This document shows, piece by piece, positions 27,683 through 35,799 of a stretch of 64,000 nucleotides of DNA. The notes beneath the pieces are model-generated. The model saw only the letters and a program-made list of their open reading frames with translations, was not told the DNA's origin and made no database searches. Made by a program: the position numbers and the translations under genes. Origin of the DNA: Nitrospira sp. KM1 (GTDB taxonomy: Bacteria; Nitrospirota; Nitrospiria; Nitrospirales; Nitrospiraceae); the NCBI RefSeq assembly GCF_011405515.1, contig NZ_AP022671.1, positions 992,001 to 1,056,000 of the forward strand, in the 5' to 3' direction. The first letter of the stretch is position 1. Each line of letters begins with the position of its first letter.

Positions 27683-28696
27683 TCAAAAAAGAGTCGTCTG
27701 CCCGGTCGCTGGACGCCGGAACGTCCTCGGCACTTCCCCGTCTTTGGAAGCACGAAATCCCGCTTTCCGGCTGCTGAGGTCGAACAATTGCTCCACCATA
27801 GTCCAATAAGGGCCGCTTCCATGATGGCGGGAAAAAAATGCGCTGTTGTTCATGGCCCCGCCGCGAACCTCCTGAATACGATGCCTGATCTTCCTCACCC
27901 GATCCGGGAATGCTTCCGCCATTCGCTCGAGAAATACCTCTTCGAGGGAGCCCGGCAGCCTCAGGAGTGAGGTCATCGCCTCGACCGCCCCTGCACCCTT
28001 GGCTTGATCCAATAGGTCGGGAATATCTTCGTCGTTCAGCCCGGGAATAATCGGAGCGATGGAGATTCCGGTCGAGATCCCCGCCGCGGCCATCGACCTC
28101 ATGACCTCGAATCGTTTTCGCGTAGAGGCCACATGCGGCTCGACCTGGCGCGCCACTGTATCATCGGCGAAGGGAATACTGAAGTAAACCCGGAGCCATG
28201 CCTCGCCATCCAGTTGTTGCAACACATCGAGGTCTCGGAGCACCAACGAGCCCTTGGTAATAATGGCAACCGGGTTCCGGTATTCCGCACAGATCTCCAA
28301 ACATTGACGGGTGATTCCGAGCGAGGCCTCGATCGGTTGATAGCAATCGGTATTACCCGAGAACACGATCAAGTCCCCTTTCCATGACGGCTTGTCGAAG
28401 AGCCGGCGGAGCAACTGAGGGGCGTCGCGCTTGATGACGATCTTGGATTCGAAATCCGTCCCCGCGCCGAATCCCCAATATTCGTGCGACGGTCTGGCAT
28501 AGCAATAGGCGCAGGCATGGAAACAGCCGCGGTACGGGTTCAAGCTCCAGCGAAACGGCAAATCCGGACTTTCGTTCTTGCTGAGAATTTCTCTTGTGGC
28601 GTCCTCGTAGAGCTGAAGCCGGACATGAGGGGCAGGTTCCAACAAATCCCGATGCTGAGATTCAAAGGGATTCGGAGGATTGTCTATGGTGCGCAT
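27683..28696 (-). CDS. Radical SAM protein of the PA0069 family
   Basis: About 337 residues from the ATG at 28696. The 4Fe-4S SAM cluster motif is CFHACAYC (C-x3-C-x2-C). It starts from NPYRGCFHACAYCYAR, which is typical of the PA0069 family, and ends TGQTTLF. Family function is unclear (spore photoproduct lyase-like proteins are related). It may form an operon with the rhodanese gene, 26 bp downstream. The gene is divergent from serS. Confidence 0.88.
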   Translation of the reverse strand: MRTIDNPPNPFESQHRDLLEPAPHVRLQLYEDATREILSKNESPDLPFRWSLNPYRGCFHACAYCYARPSHEYWGFGAGTDFESKIVIKRDAPQLLRRLFDKPSWKGDLIVFSGNTDCYQPIEASLGITRQCLEICAEYRNPVAIITKGSLVLRDLDVLQQLDGEAWLRVYFSIPFADDTVARQVEPHVASTRKRFEVMRSMAAAGISTGISIAPIIPGLNDEDIPDLLDQAKGAGAVEAMTSLLRLPGSLEEVFLERMAEAFPDRVRKIRHRIQEVRGGAMNNSAFFSRHHGSGPYWTMVEQLFDLSSRKAGFRASKDGEVPRTFRRPATGQTTLF

Positions 28697-28809
28697 GGCG
28701 CATCGTCTCTTCTCGGAGCACGCCTTGTCAACCTCGCATGCCCTTGGCGTTGATTGACTCCGATACACCTCGATGCTAGATTCCTGCCGCTCATTTCACG
28801 GGGAATTGT

Positions 28810-30099
28810 ATGCACGATTTGCGAGCGCTCAGGGACAATCTGGATGCGATTCGGGAACGGCTCGGGCCGCGCGCAGCCGATGTCGGATGGGATGTGCTCC
28901 GCAAGCTCATCGAAGAACGCCGCGCCCTAACCGCCCAGGTGGAGCAATGGCGGCATGAACTCAAGAAAGGCTCCGAAGAAGTCGCGAGATTGAAGAGAGA
29001 GAAACATCCGGCCGACGACGCCGTCGCTGCGATGAAAGCCGTCGGCGAGCGCATCACGCAGGGAGAGTCGGAGCTTCGCGATGTGGAGAGCCGTCTCAAC
29101 GACACCGCGCTCCGTATTCCCAATCTCCCTCACACCAGCGTGCCGGCAGGGCGGGATGCGTCCGACAATGTGGAAGTCCGTCGGATCGGAACCCTTCCCT
29201 CACTGAGCAGTCCCGCAAAGAGCCATTGGGAACTCGGCGAGACTTTGGGCATCCTGGATTTTGACCGGGCCGCGAAAATCGCCGGCGCGCGATTTGCGGT
29301 GCTGACCGGCGCCGGGGCGCGACTTGAGCGTGCGCTCATCAACCTCATGCTCGATACGCATACGGGTCGGCACGGATATCGGGAGGTCATCCCTCCCTTT
29401 CTTGCCAATCGTCAGACCATGACCGGGACCGGACAGCTTCCCAAATTCGAAGAGGATCTGTTTCGACTCCGCGACGAAGAGTTTTTTCTGATTCCAACGG
29501 CTGAAGTTCCGCTGACCAATCTCCACCGCGAAGAAACGCTTGCCGAGGATTCGCTTCCGATCCGCTATACGGCCTATACGCCCTGTTTCCGCCGCGAAGC
29601 CGGATCGTATGGCAAAGACACCAAAGGTCTGATCCGCCTGCATCAGTTCAATAAAGTCGAACTGGTGGCATTTACCAAGCCTGACCAGTCGTATGATGAA
29701 TTGGAACGGCTGACCGGGCACGCCGAGACGATATTGCAGAAGCTGGAGCTTCCGTATCGCGTGGTCACTCTGTGCACCGGAGACATTGGATTCTCCGCCG
29801 CGAAGACATACGATATTGAAGTCTGGCTGCCGTCGCAGAAACAGTACCGTGAGATTTCATCCTGCAGCAATTTTGAGGCGTTTCAGGCAAGACGCGCGGG
29901 CATCCGTTTCAAAGCCGCCGGAAACAAAAAGGATTCGAAGACAGACTTTGTTCACACGCTGAATGGATCCGGACTCGCCGTCGGCAGAACCGTCGTCGCC
30001 ATCCTGGAGAACTATCAGCAACCGGACGGTTCAATCTTGATACCCGATGCATTACGACCGTATATGGATGGGATGGAGCGGATTGTTGCTGAGGGGTGA
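28810..30099 (+). CDS. serS: Seryl-tRNA synthetase
   Basis: 429 residues. The N-terminal coiled-coil arm ([19 protein letters not shown]) binds tRNA-Ser. Class II motif 2 is [14 protein letters not shown], followed by [12 protein letters not shown], and motif 3 is [16 protein letters not shown]. It charges tRNA-Ser with serine. It is notable that the tRNA-Ser locus used as attachment site by the mobile element follows directly: the element begins 126 bp after the stop. Confidence 0.97.
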   Translation: MHDLRALRDNLDAIRERLGPRAADVGWDVLRKLIEERRALTAQVEQWRHELKKGSEEVARLKREKHPADDAVAAMKAVGERITQGESELRDVESRLNDTALRIPNLPHTSVPAGRDASDNVEVRRIGTLPSLSSPAKSHWELGETLGILDFDRAAKIAGARFAVLTGAGARLERALINLMLDTHTGRHGYREVIPPFLANRQTMTGTGQLPKFEEDLFRLRDEEFFLIPTAEVPLTNLHREETLAEDSLPIRYTAYTPCFRREAGSYGKDTKGLIRLHQFNKVELVAFTKPDQSYDELERLTGHAETILQKLELPYRVVTLCTGDIGFSAAKTYDIEVWLPSQKQYREISSCSNFEAFQARRAGIRFKAAGNKKDSKTDFVHTLNGSGLAVGRTVVAILENYQQPDGSILIPDALRPYMDGMERIVAEG

Positions 30100-30196
30100 T
30101 CGCCGGCGTCTGTCAACAAGGCCTACGGCTATTCTGAAAAGACACGACAGCCGAACATGTCGGCAATTGTTCCGACGTTCAGAGGATACGCGACTC

Positions 30197-30202
30197 TATA
30201 AT
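30197..30202 (+). promoter_or_regulatory. Possible -10 box of the original tRNA-Ser promoter
   Basis: A perfect TATAAT lies 26 bp before the first base of the tRNA-Ser fragment. No clear -35 box at the right distance is seen. After integration this promoter drives only the truncated tRNA and the element left end. Confidence 0.35.
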
Positions 30203-30224
30203 TGTTAATATGATCGGGAAATAT

Positions 30225-30268
30225 CACGGAGGGGTGACGGAGCGGCCGAACGTGCCGGTCTTGAAAAC
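30225..30268 (+). repeat. attL: 44-bp direct repeat, 5' half of a tRNA-Ser gene
   Basis: These 44 bp match 55842-55885 with one difference (C at 30243, T at 55860). From 30228 the repeat is the 5' half of a tRNA-Ser gene, up to the anticodon loop (GGTCTTGAAAAC). The sequence then diverges, and the 3' half of the tRNA is absent. This is the left attachment site of the element. Confidence 0.88.
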
Positions 30269-30323
30269 AGATTTAGACCCTCAAGAACCTCCGAAAACCG
30301 CATAAACAGCGGCTTCTGATTGG

Positions 30324-30353
30324 ACAGGATGGGTCATCTGTGGCTCATCCTGT
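30324..30353 (+). terminator. Hairpin at the element left end, integrase terminator in the circular form
   Basis: Arms ACAGGATG and CATCCTGT enclose 14 nt, followed by a T-rich TTCTCATTT. In the integrated state it follows nothing but the tRNA fragment. In the excised circle it would lie 18 nt after the integrase stop at 30303-30305. Confidence 0.55.
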
Positions 30354-30687
30354 TCTCATTTCCGCGCCCCAAGTGGACCCCGCTAACGACGTACATTCTT
30401 ACCTGCTGATCCTACCTTCCCTACCTCTCTTCCTCTAACTCCGATGCCGCTCTCTTACAACCGGCACACCCCCCCACCGGCATTGGCAATCGGTCCCATT
30501 TGGGGTTTGCCCCACCAGGGCAAAAATGGCCACGGAACCGCTTACAAACGGGATTCCCCCTAATTTCAACCCACGAACGCGCTACAGACCAGGAGTCCAT
30601 GCAGACCGGTAGGAGCGGAGAGTCCAGCCCATGTGTCTGTTCGGGCAGGTCCGCTAATCCTGGAATGCTAGTCCGAGTTTGAACTAT
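30354..30687. other. Region without recognised gene
   Basis: About 330 bp between the left-end hairpin and the parDE remnant. Reading frames on both strands are short and have no family likeness. I see nothing functional here. Confidence 0.4.
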
Positions 30688-30870
30688 TTAGCACTTCTTG
30701 AGCTGCCCGGTTAGCTCATCAATACATTTGTGATGCCCTGGAATGTGGCCATGCGGAAAGTGCGATTTTTTCTCCACCTTGGACAAATCCAGATTTGTCG
30801 CCTTCGTTGCAACGTACGCCCAGATTTCTGCAAGGTCGGCTTCCGCCGTGTCCGTAAGACGAAGGGTCAG
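30688..30870 (-). pseudogene. RelE/ParE-type toxin remnant
   Basis: Reads (CTG)TLRLTDTAEADLAEIWAYVA, the usual ParE N-terminus, then an out-of-pattern middle and HFPHGHIPGHH near the end. At 60 residues it is much shorter than the usual 90-100, and the start would be CTG, overlapping the antitoxin stop as CTGA where ATGA would be expected. It looks like a decayed toxin with internal deletion. Confidence 0.55.
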
Positions 30871-30965
30871 GGTTTGGCTAATAATTTCCTCCCTCGCGCC
30901 ATAATTTTTCTCGGATCAAAGTCGGTGACGCGCCCAGCGGCAAGATCCGCCACGAGACACGTCTC
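30867..30965 (-). pseudogene. ParD-type antitoxin remnant, C-terminal end
   Basis: The frame ending at 30867 reads DLAAGRVTDFDPRK, then IMARGRKLLAKP, which resembles C-termini of ParD antitoxins. The N-terminal DNA-binding part is missing. The neighbouring sequence is now the promoter of the LexA-like gene, so the SOS cassette appears to join at this point. Confidence 0.5.
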
Positions 30966-31005
30966 TTGACAGATCCACGAAAGCATGTGACATTATGTCA
31001 CATGC
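30966..31005 (+). promoter_or_regulatory. Promoter and palindromic operator of the SOS cassette
   Basis: A perfect -35 box TTGACA (30966-30971) is followed after 19 bp by a -10-like CATTAT (30991-30996). A perfect inverted repeat, arms GCATGTGACA and TGTCACATGC with a 3-bp spacer, covers 30983-31005, so it spans the -10 box and the ATG at 31002. Transcription would begin at or next to this ATG, giving a leaderless mRNA. Binding by the encoded repressor would block the promoter. Confidence 0.65.
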
Positions 31006-31544
31006 GGCCTGGATCGTTACGGGAAGCCCGAAAGACCCTTGGGATGACTCAGGAGACCCTCGCGCAGACTCTGCACTGCACCCGCCGATCGATCATCCGC
31101 TATGAAGATGGCACTGTTCCGATTCCCATGGCGGTGGAATTAGCCCTCATGCAGCTCAGCTCCGCCCAGATTCCGCTAGCGGGAGTGGTTGCGGCTGGGG
31201 CACCCATTGAACCGATTCCTCAGATGGAACGCGTCGAGGTGCCGAAAAGCATGGTCGGTCGTGGCGAGACCTTCGCCCTTCGTGTGAAAGGCACGTCCAT
31301 GCAGAATGAGGGCATCTTTCCAGGTGACATTGTCGTGGTGCAGAAACACTCGTCTGCCAGCAATGGCCAGACCGTGATCGCTTTGGTAAACGGCGAGGCC
31401 ACGATCAAGACGTACCTCCGTAAGGCCGGTACAGTAGAACTCCATCCCGCCAATGACGCCATGCAGCCGATTATCATCAAGCCCTCGGACAGTTTCCAGA
31501 TCGAAGGCATTGTCGTCGGCGTCATCCGTCACCTCCGAAAGTGA
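31002..31544 (+). CDS. LexA-like repressor-peptidase (XRE helix-turn-helix plus S24 domain)
   Basis: 180 residues from the ATG at 31002; the frame is open further upstream but that part overlaps the operator. The N-terminal HTH is XRE-like (GMTQETLAQTLHCTRRSIIRYE). The C-terminal S24 domain has a self-cleavage A65-G66 site (VVAAGAP), the nucleophile S99 (KGTSMQNEG) and the base K136 (GEATIKTY). LexA-type proteins cleave themselves when RecA filaments form on damaged DNA. Unlike true LexA, the HTH is XRE-type, as in phage repressors. It heads the cassette and probably represses it. Confidence 0.87.
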   Translation: MRPGSLREARKTLGMTQETLAQTLHCTRRSIIRYEDGTVPIPMAVELALMQLSSAQIPLAGVVAAGAPIEPIPQMERVEVPKSMVGRGETFALRVKGTSMQNEGIFPGDIVVVQKHSSASNGQTVIALVNGEATIKTYLRKAGTVELHPANDAMQPIIIKPSDSFQIEGIVVGVIRHLRK

Positions 31545-31563
31545 GGCTCAGGCCGTTGGCACC

Positions 31564-32748
31564 ATGGATCGCCAGATTGTCTGCTTTGGGATTCCTGCCT
31601 TTGAAGTCGCCGTTGCTCGGCTTCACAGTCCCAGCCTCTCGACTCGACCACTGGCCATCGCTCCGTTAAATACCTCCCGGGCCTGCCTACGTGAAGTCTC
31701 ATCCGAAGCGGAACAGGCAGGCCTTGGGATTGGCATGTCCGTCGAGCAGGCCCGACGGGTCTGTCCCTCCCTGCACGTCCTCTCCCCGGATCCCTCTCGC
31801 GTCCGTACGGCGGAGGAGTGTTTGCTTCAGGTCGTGAGACGCTACGCTCCGGTCTGGGAACCGGTTCAACCTGGTTTCTTCGTGATGGATCTGACCGGGA
31901 CCGGACGACTCTTCGGACCAGCCTCTGATGTCGCGGCGAAGGTCCAGCATGAGGTGCTCGCTCAGTATCGACTTGATGGGGTCGCCGGTGTTGGGAGCAA
32001 CAAGCTGGTGGCTCAGACTGCAGCGACGTTGATTCAGCCGTCAGAACTGTATGATGTCCGCCCAGGGTCGGAGCCGGTGTTCATGGCACCGCTGTCGGTA
32101 CGCACCCTGCCAGGTCTGCAGCGGCCCTGCATGCGGCAAGTCTTGTCACGGCTCGATGATTTGAACCTCGACCGGCTCGGCGATGTCGCGGAGAGCCCGG
32201 TTGATGCGCTGGAAGTCGCATTAGGAGACTACGCCGGGCAGCTCTCTCGCTGGGCCCAAGGGATTGATTCATTGCCGGTGCTGCCACCGGCGAGTCAGCC
32301 TCATCTCGAAGAGATGGTCTTATTGGACCCGGATGAGATCGATGATTACGTGCTGACTGGCCGATTGCTCGACACGCTGCAACGGCTCTGCCGAATGCTG
32401 CGGAGTCAGCGCCGCGTCTGTGGCCGTCTGTCCCTCACGATCCGCTACCGCGATCACCTTGAAGTGACCAAACAAGAGCGCGTCACGCCCGAGACCTGCT
32501 GGGAATGTGATCTGTCCCCCGTGGTGCGGTCGCTCTTTCAGAAATGCATGCGTCGGCGCATTCGACTCCGTGCCATGACGCTCAGCATGGCCGGCTTGAC
32601 TGGATTTGCCCAGCAAGGCGTGCTGTTTGATGCCCGGCCTGTCGAGGAACAGCGTCGGCAGGAGCGGGCTAAGAAGCTCTCCGTCGCGCTCGATCAGCTC
32701 CATGCTCGATTCGGTGAGCAGGCCATTCGGTATGGGAGGAGTGATTGA
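31564..32748 (+). CDS. ImuB-like Y-family polymerase homologue, probably catalytically inactive
   Basis: 394 residues. The Y-family fold is seen in MSVEQARRVCPSLHVL and GVGSNKLVAQTAA. The first catalytic block, normally D-x-D, reads CFGIPAFEVAV, and the second, normally DEA, reads FFVMDLTGTGRLFG. Both lack the catalytic acids, as known for ImuB, which links DnaE2 and the clamp. The DnaE2-type gene follows without a gap, which strengthens the ImuB reading. The known imuA is absent; the S24 repressor gene is in its place. Confidence 0.85.
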   Translation: MDRQIVCFGIPAFEVAVARLHSPSLSTRPLAIAPLNTSRACLREVSSEAEQAGLGIGMSVEQARRVCPSLHVLSPDPSRVRTAEECLLQVVRRYAPVWEPVQPGFFVMDLTGTGRLFGPASDVAAKVQHEVLAQYRLDGVAGVGSNKLVAQTAATLIQPSELYDVRPGSEPVFMAPLSVRTLPGLQRPCMRQVLSRLDDLNLDRLGDVAESPVDALEVALGDYAGQLSRWAQGIDSLPVLPPASQPHLEEMVLLDPDEIDDYVLTGRLLDTLQRLCRMLRSQRRVCGRLSLTIRYRDHLEVTKQERVTPETCWECDLSPVVRSLFQKCMRRRIRLRAMTLSMAGLTGFAQQGVLFDARPVEEQRRQERAKKLSVALDQLHARFGEQAIRYGRSD

Positions 32749-35700
32749 GTGGCCTTCGTCCACCTGCATACACATTCGTCCTTTTCGCCGATGTGGGGTA
32801 TCCCGACAGTGAAGACCCTCTGTCAGGCAGCTCAATCACAGGGACAGGACTATCTCGCCCTCACAGATACCAATGGGCTGTATGGCGCGATCCGTTTTCT
32901 GGAGGTCGCCCGTGAGCATGGACTGAAGCCGATCATCGGTACGGAACTCGTCTCCGATCAGCACCGGGCCGTGTTGCTCGCGAAGAATGTCACGGGGTAC
33001 GGCAATCTTTGCCGGATTCTCTCCGCTCGCCACTGCGATGCGTCCTTTGAGTTCATCGAGACCGTGACGCGGCATCGCACGGGACTGGTGTTGCTGTCCG
33101 ATGATCCTGTCGCCCTGACTGCCTGGCTGGCGGAGTCGGAAGAGGATCTCTATGTCGAGTTGACCCCGGGTCTCGCCTTATCAGACATGGTCGCGTTGAG
33201 CCGGAGACAACGACTGCCGCCGGTAGCCACCACCCGCGCCGCGTTCCTGCACCCAGCCGACTATGAGGCCCATCGGTTGCTACGAGCGATCGCTGAAAAC
33301 ACGACCCTCTCACGACTCAAGCCGGGGCACTGTGCGCTCCCCTCTCACTGGCTCATGCCTGAACGTGTGCTCGCTGGACATCTGCCCCACGTGCCAGTAG
33401 CTGTCGCCAACTCACGGAGCATTGCTGAGCAGTGCTACACCGAGTGGGACTTCAAACAGACCATCTTTCCCTCCTTCCGTCAGCTCTCCTCGGACGCCGC
33501 CTTTGAAACCCTGCGCCGCAAGACCTATGACGGCGCCATCTGGCGATATGGTGCCTTGTCTCCCGTCGTCCGAGAGCGCATCGAAAAGGAACTCACCGTG
33601 ATCTGTGACAAGGGCTATGCCGACTACTTTCTCGTGGTGGATGAAATTGTCCGTCAAGCGCCACGAACCTGTGGTCGAGGATCTGCTGCCGCGTCGATCG
33701 TGTCCTATTGTCTCGGGATTACCCATGTGGATCCGATTCGACATCATTTGATGTTTGAACGATTTCTCAATCCCGGGCGTGACGATCCGCCAGACATCGA
33801 CATTGATTTCCCATGGGACGAGCGACCAAAGATTCTCGACTGGGTGTTTGCCCACTATGGACACCAACACGCGGCCATGGTCGCCAATCAGAACACCCTC
33901 GCCTCTCGGGCCGCCTTGCGTGAGATTGCGAAGGTGTATGGCCTGCCCGCCGGTGAGATTGGCAAGGCGCTGAATTTTCTCCAGCGGCGAGCGGACTTCG
34001 TCGATGTGCGACCAGGGACGACGGTGCAAGACTGGGCGCGGGACGTCTGCAGGGCCTTGAACCTGAGGAACCCTTGGCCAGAGATTCTCTATTGGTCCAC
34101 GCAATTGGACGGTCATTTCAGGAATCTGAGCCTCCATCCCGGCGGTGTCGTGTTAGTTCCGGATGAGATCCGGCGTTATGTACCGGTTGAGATCTCCGCT
34201 TCTAACTTGCCAGTGATCCAATGGGAGAAGGATCAAACCGAAGACGCGGGGCTCGTCAAAATCGATCTCTTAGGCAATCGCTCGCTCGCTGTCATCCGGG
34301 ATGCCATCGCGGCCGTCGCCCGCAACACTGGCCGGGTCATTGACTATGCGACGTGGGACCCGATCACTGATCCGGCCACCAATGACCTGATTCGGCGCGG
34401 CGAAACGATGGGCTGCTTCTATGTGGAGTCTCCCGCAACTAGACTGTTACTCAAGAAGCTCTGGGGTGGGATGCCACCAGAGCGACACGCCGTGGCCGAT
34501 GTCTTTGAATATCTCGTGGTGGTGTCGTCGCTCATACGCCCCGCTGCGAATGTGTTCGCCGATGAATTCGTGCGTCGAGCCCATGGGCAGCGCTATCAGT
34601 CACTTCATCCCTTGTTTGATGAGGTCCTCGCGGAGACGCACGGCATCATGGTTTATCAGGAAGATGTCATGAAAGTGGCGGTCGCACTAGGTGGCTTTTC
34701 CGTGGAAGACGGCGATCAGCTTCGGAAGGTGTTGAGCAAGAAGCACAAGGAACGGCAACTACGAGACTATCAATGCCAGTTCTATCAGGGAGCCATGGCC
34801 CGTGGTGTGGAGTGTCGCGTGATCGATGCGATCTGGGCCATGATCATGAGCTTCGCCGGCTATAGCTTCTGTAAGCCGCATAGTGCGAGCTATGCCCAGG
34901 TCAGTTTCAAATCAGCCTACCTGCGAGCCCACTATCCAGCGGAGTTCATCGCCGCAGTCGTGAGTAATCAAGGCGGCTACTACTCGGCCTTCGCGTACCT
35001 CTCGGAGGGACGACGGATGGGGCTGACGATCCTGCCGCCGGACATCAACGCGAGTGTGTGGGTCTATACCGGATCAGGGACCATCGTTCGAGTGGGTCTG
35101 ATGCAGATCAAAGGCGTGCAAGAAGACCTCGTCACACAGATCGTTGTGGAGCGAGAAACGAACGGTCCTTACCGATCGCTGTCAGAGTTTCTGAGTCGCG
35201 TGAAGCTCGACTACGCGCAAGCGAAATTGTTGATCAAAGCCGGATGCTTCGACTCCATCGCTGGAGAACTCACCAGACCAGCCCTTTTGTGGCGTGTCTT
35301 TGCCGCGCAAGCGGCCAAGCCACCGAGCTCCATCCCCATTCCCACGGAGTATTCAGCCCAGAAAAAACTGCAGCACGAGCTCGCCCTCTTTGGCTTTCCC
35401 TTACACTGTCACCCACTCGATCTGTTTACGGAGCTACTGGCTGCGACCACTCACATATTCGCGAAGGACTTAAATCAGTATGTCGGGAAAGAAGTGACCC
35501 TCATCGGTTGGCTTCTTACTGAGAAGATCGTCTCCACCAAGAAAGGTGAGCCGATGGAGTTTATGACTCTGGAGGATCAGACCGGGATGTATGACGCAAC
35601 GGTGTTTCCCAACACCTACCGAACCTACTGCCATCTGCTCGCGGCGAACCAAGCTTACATGCTGACAGGCCTGGTAGAAGAGCAGTTCTCAACTGTCACG

Positions 35701-35781
35701 GTCACCGTGAAAACCCTCCAACTCCTGACCACCGGTGGAATCCCGGCACCGAGTGAGTCTCTTGAGGAGCAAAGCGTGTAG
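32749..35781 (+). CDS. dnaE2: Error-prone DNA polymerase III alpha subunit, DnaE2-type
   Basis: 1010 residues from a GTG placed directly after the ImuB-like stop codon. The N-terminal PHP domain begins FVHLHTHSSFSP. The polymerase active site includes DPPDIDIDFPWDE, and CKPHSASYAQVSFKSAY is the helix-hairpin region. The C-terminal OB domain (VTLIGWLLTEKI, then FMTLEDQTGMYDATVF) is typical, and the tau-binding tail of replicative DnaE is absent. DnaE2 carries out translesion synthesis with ImuB. This second alpha subunit on a mobile element points to mutagenic tolerance of damage. Confidence 0.92.
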   Translation: MAFVHLHTHSSFSPMWGIPTVKTLCQAAQSQGQDYLALTDTNGLYGAIRFLEVAREHGLKPIIGTELVSDQHRAVLLAKNVTGYGNLCRILSARHCDASFEFIETVTRHRTGLVLLSDDPVALTAWLAESEEDLYVELTPGLALSDMVALSRRQRLPPVATTRAAFLHPADYEAHRLLRAIAENTTLSRLKPGHCALPSHWLMPERVLAGHLPHVPVAVANSRSIAEQCYTEWDFKQTIFPSFRQLSSDAAFETLRRKTYDGAIWRYGALSPVVRERIEKELTVICDKGYADYFLVVDEIVRQAPRTCGRGSAAASIVSYCLGITHVDPIRHHLMFERFLNPGRDDPPDIDIDFPWDERPKILDWVFAHYGHQHAAMVANQNTLASRAALREIAKVYGLPAGEIGKALNFLQRRADFVDVRPGTTVQDWARDVCRALNLRNPWPEILYWSTQLDGHFRNLSLHPGGVVLVPDEIRRYVPVEISASNLPVIQWEKDQTEDAGLVKIDLLGNRSLAVIRDAIAAVARNTGRVIDYATWDPITDPATNDLIRRGETMGCFYVESPATRLLLKKLWGGMPPERHAVADVFEYLVVVSSLIRPAANVFADEFVRRAHGQRYQSLHPLFDEVLAETHGIMVYQEDVMKVAVALGGFSVEDGDQLRKVLSKKHKERQLRDYQCQFYQGAMARGVECRVIDAIWAMIMSFAGYSFCKPHSASYAQVSFKSAYLRAHYPAEFIAAVVSNQGGYYSAFAYLSEGRRMGLTILPPDINASVWVYTGSGTIVRVGLMQIKGVQEDLVTQIVVERETNGPYRSLSEFLSRVKLDYAQAKLLIKAGCFDSIAGELTRPALLWRVFAAQAAKPPSSIPIPTEYSAQKKLQHELALFGFPLHCHPLDLFTELLAATTHIFAKDLNQYVGKEVTLIGWLLTEKIVSTKKGEPMEFMTLEDQTGMYDATVFPNTYRTYCHLLAANQAYMLTGLVEEQFSTVTVTVKTLQLLTTGGIPAPSESLEEQSV

Positions 35782-35799
35782 CCAGTACACTCTCACCCC

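Noticed and set aside
30228-30268. Functional tRNA-Ser copy after serS
   Set aside because: Sequence matches only the 5' half and then diverges, so no tRNA can fold; it is an attachment-site relic.
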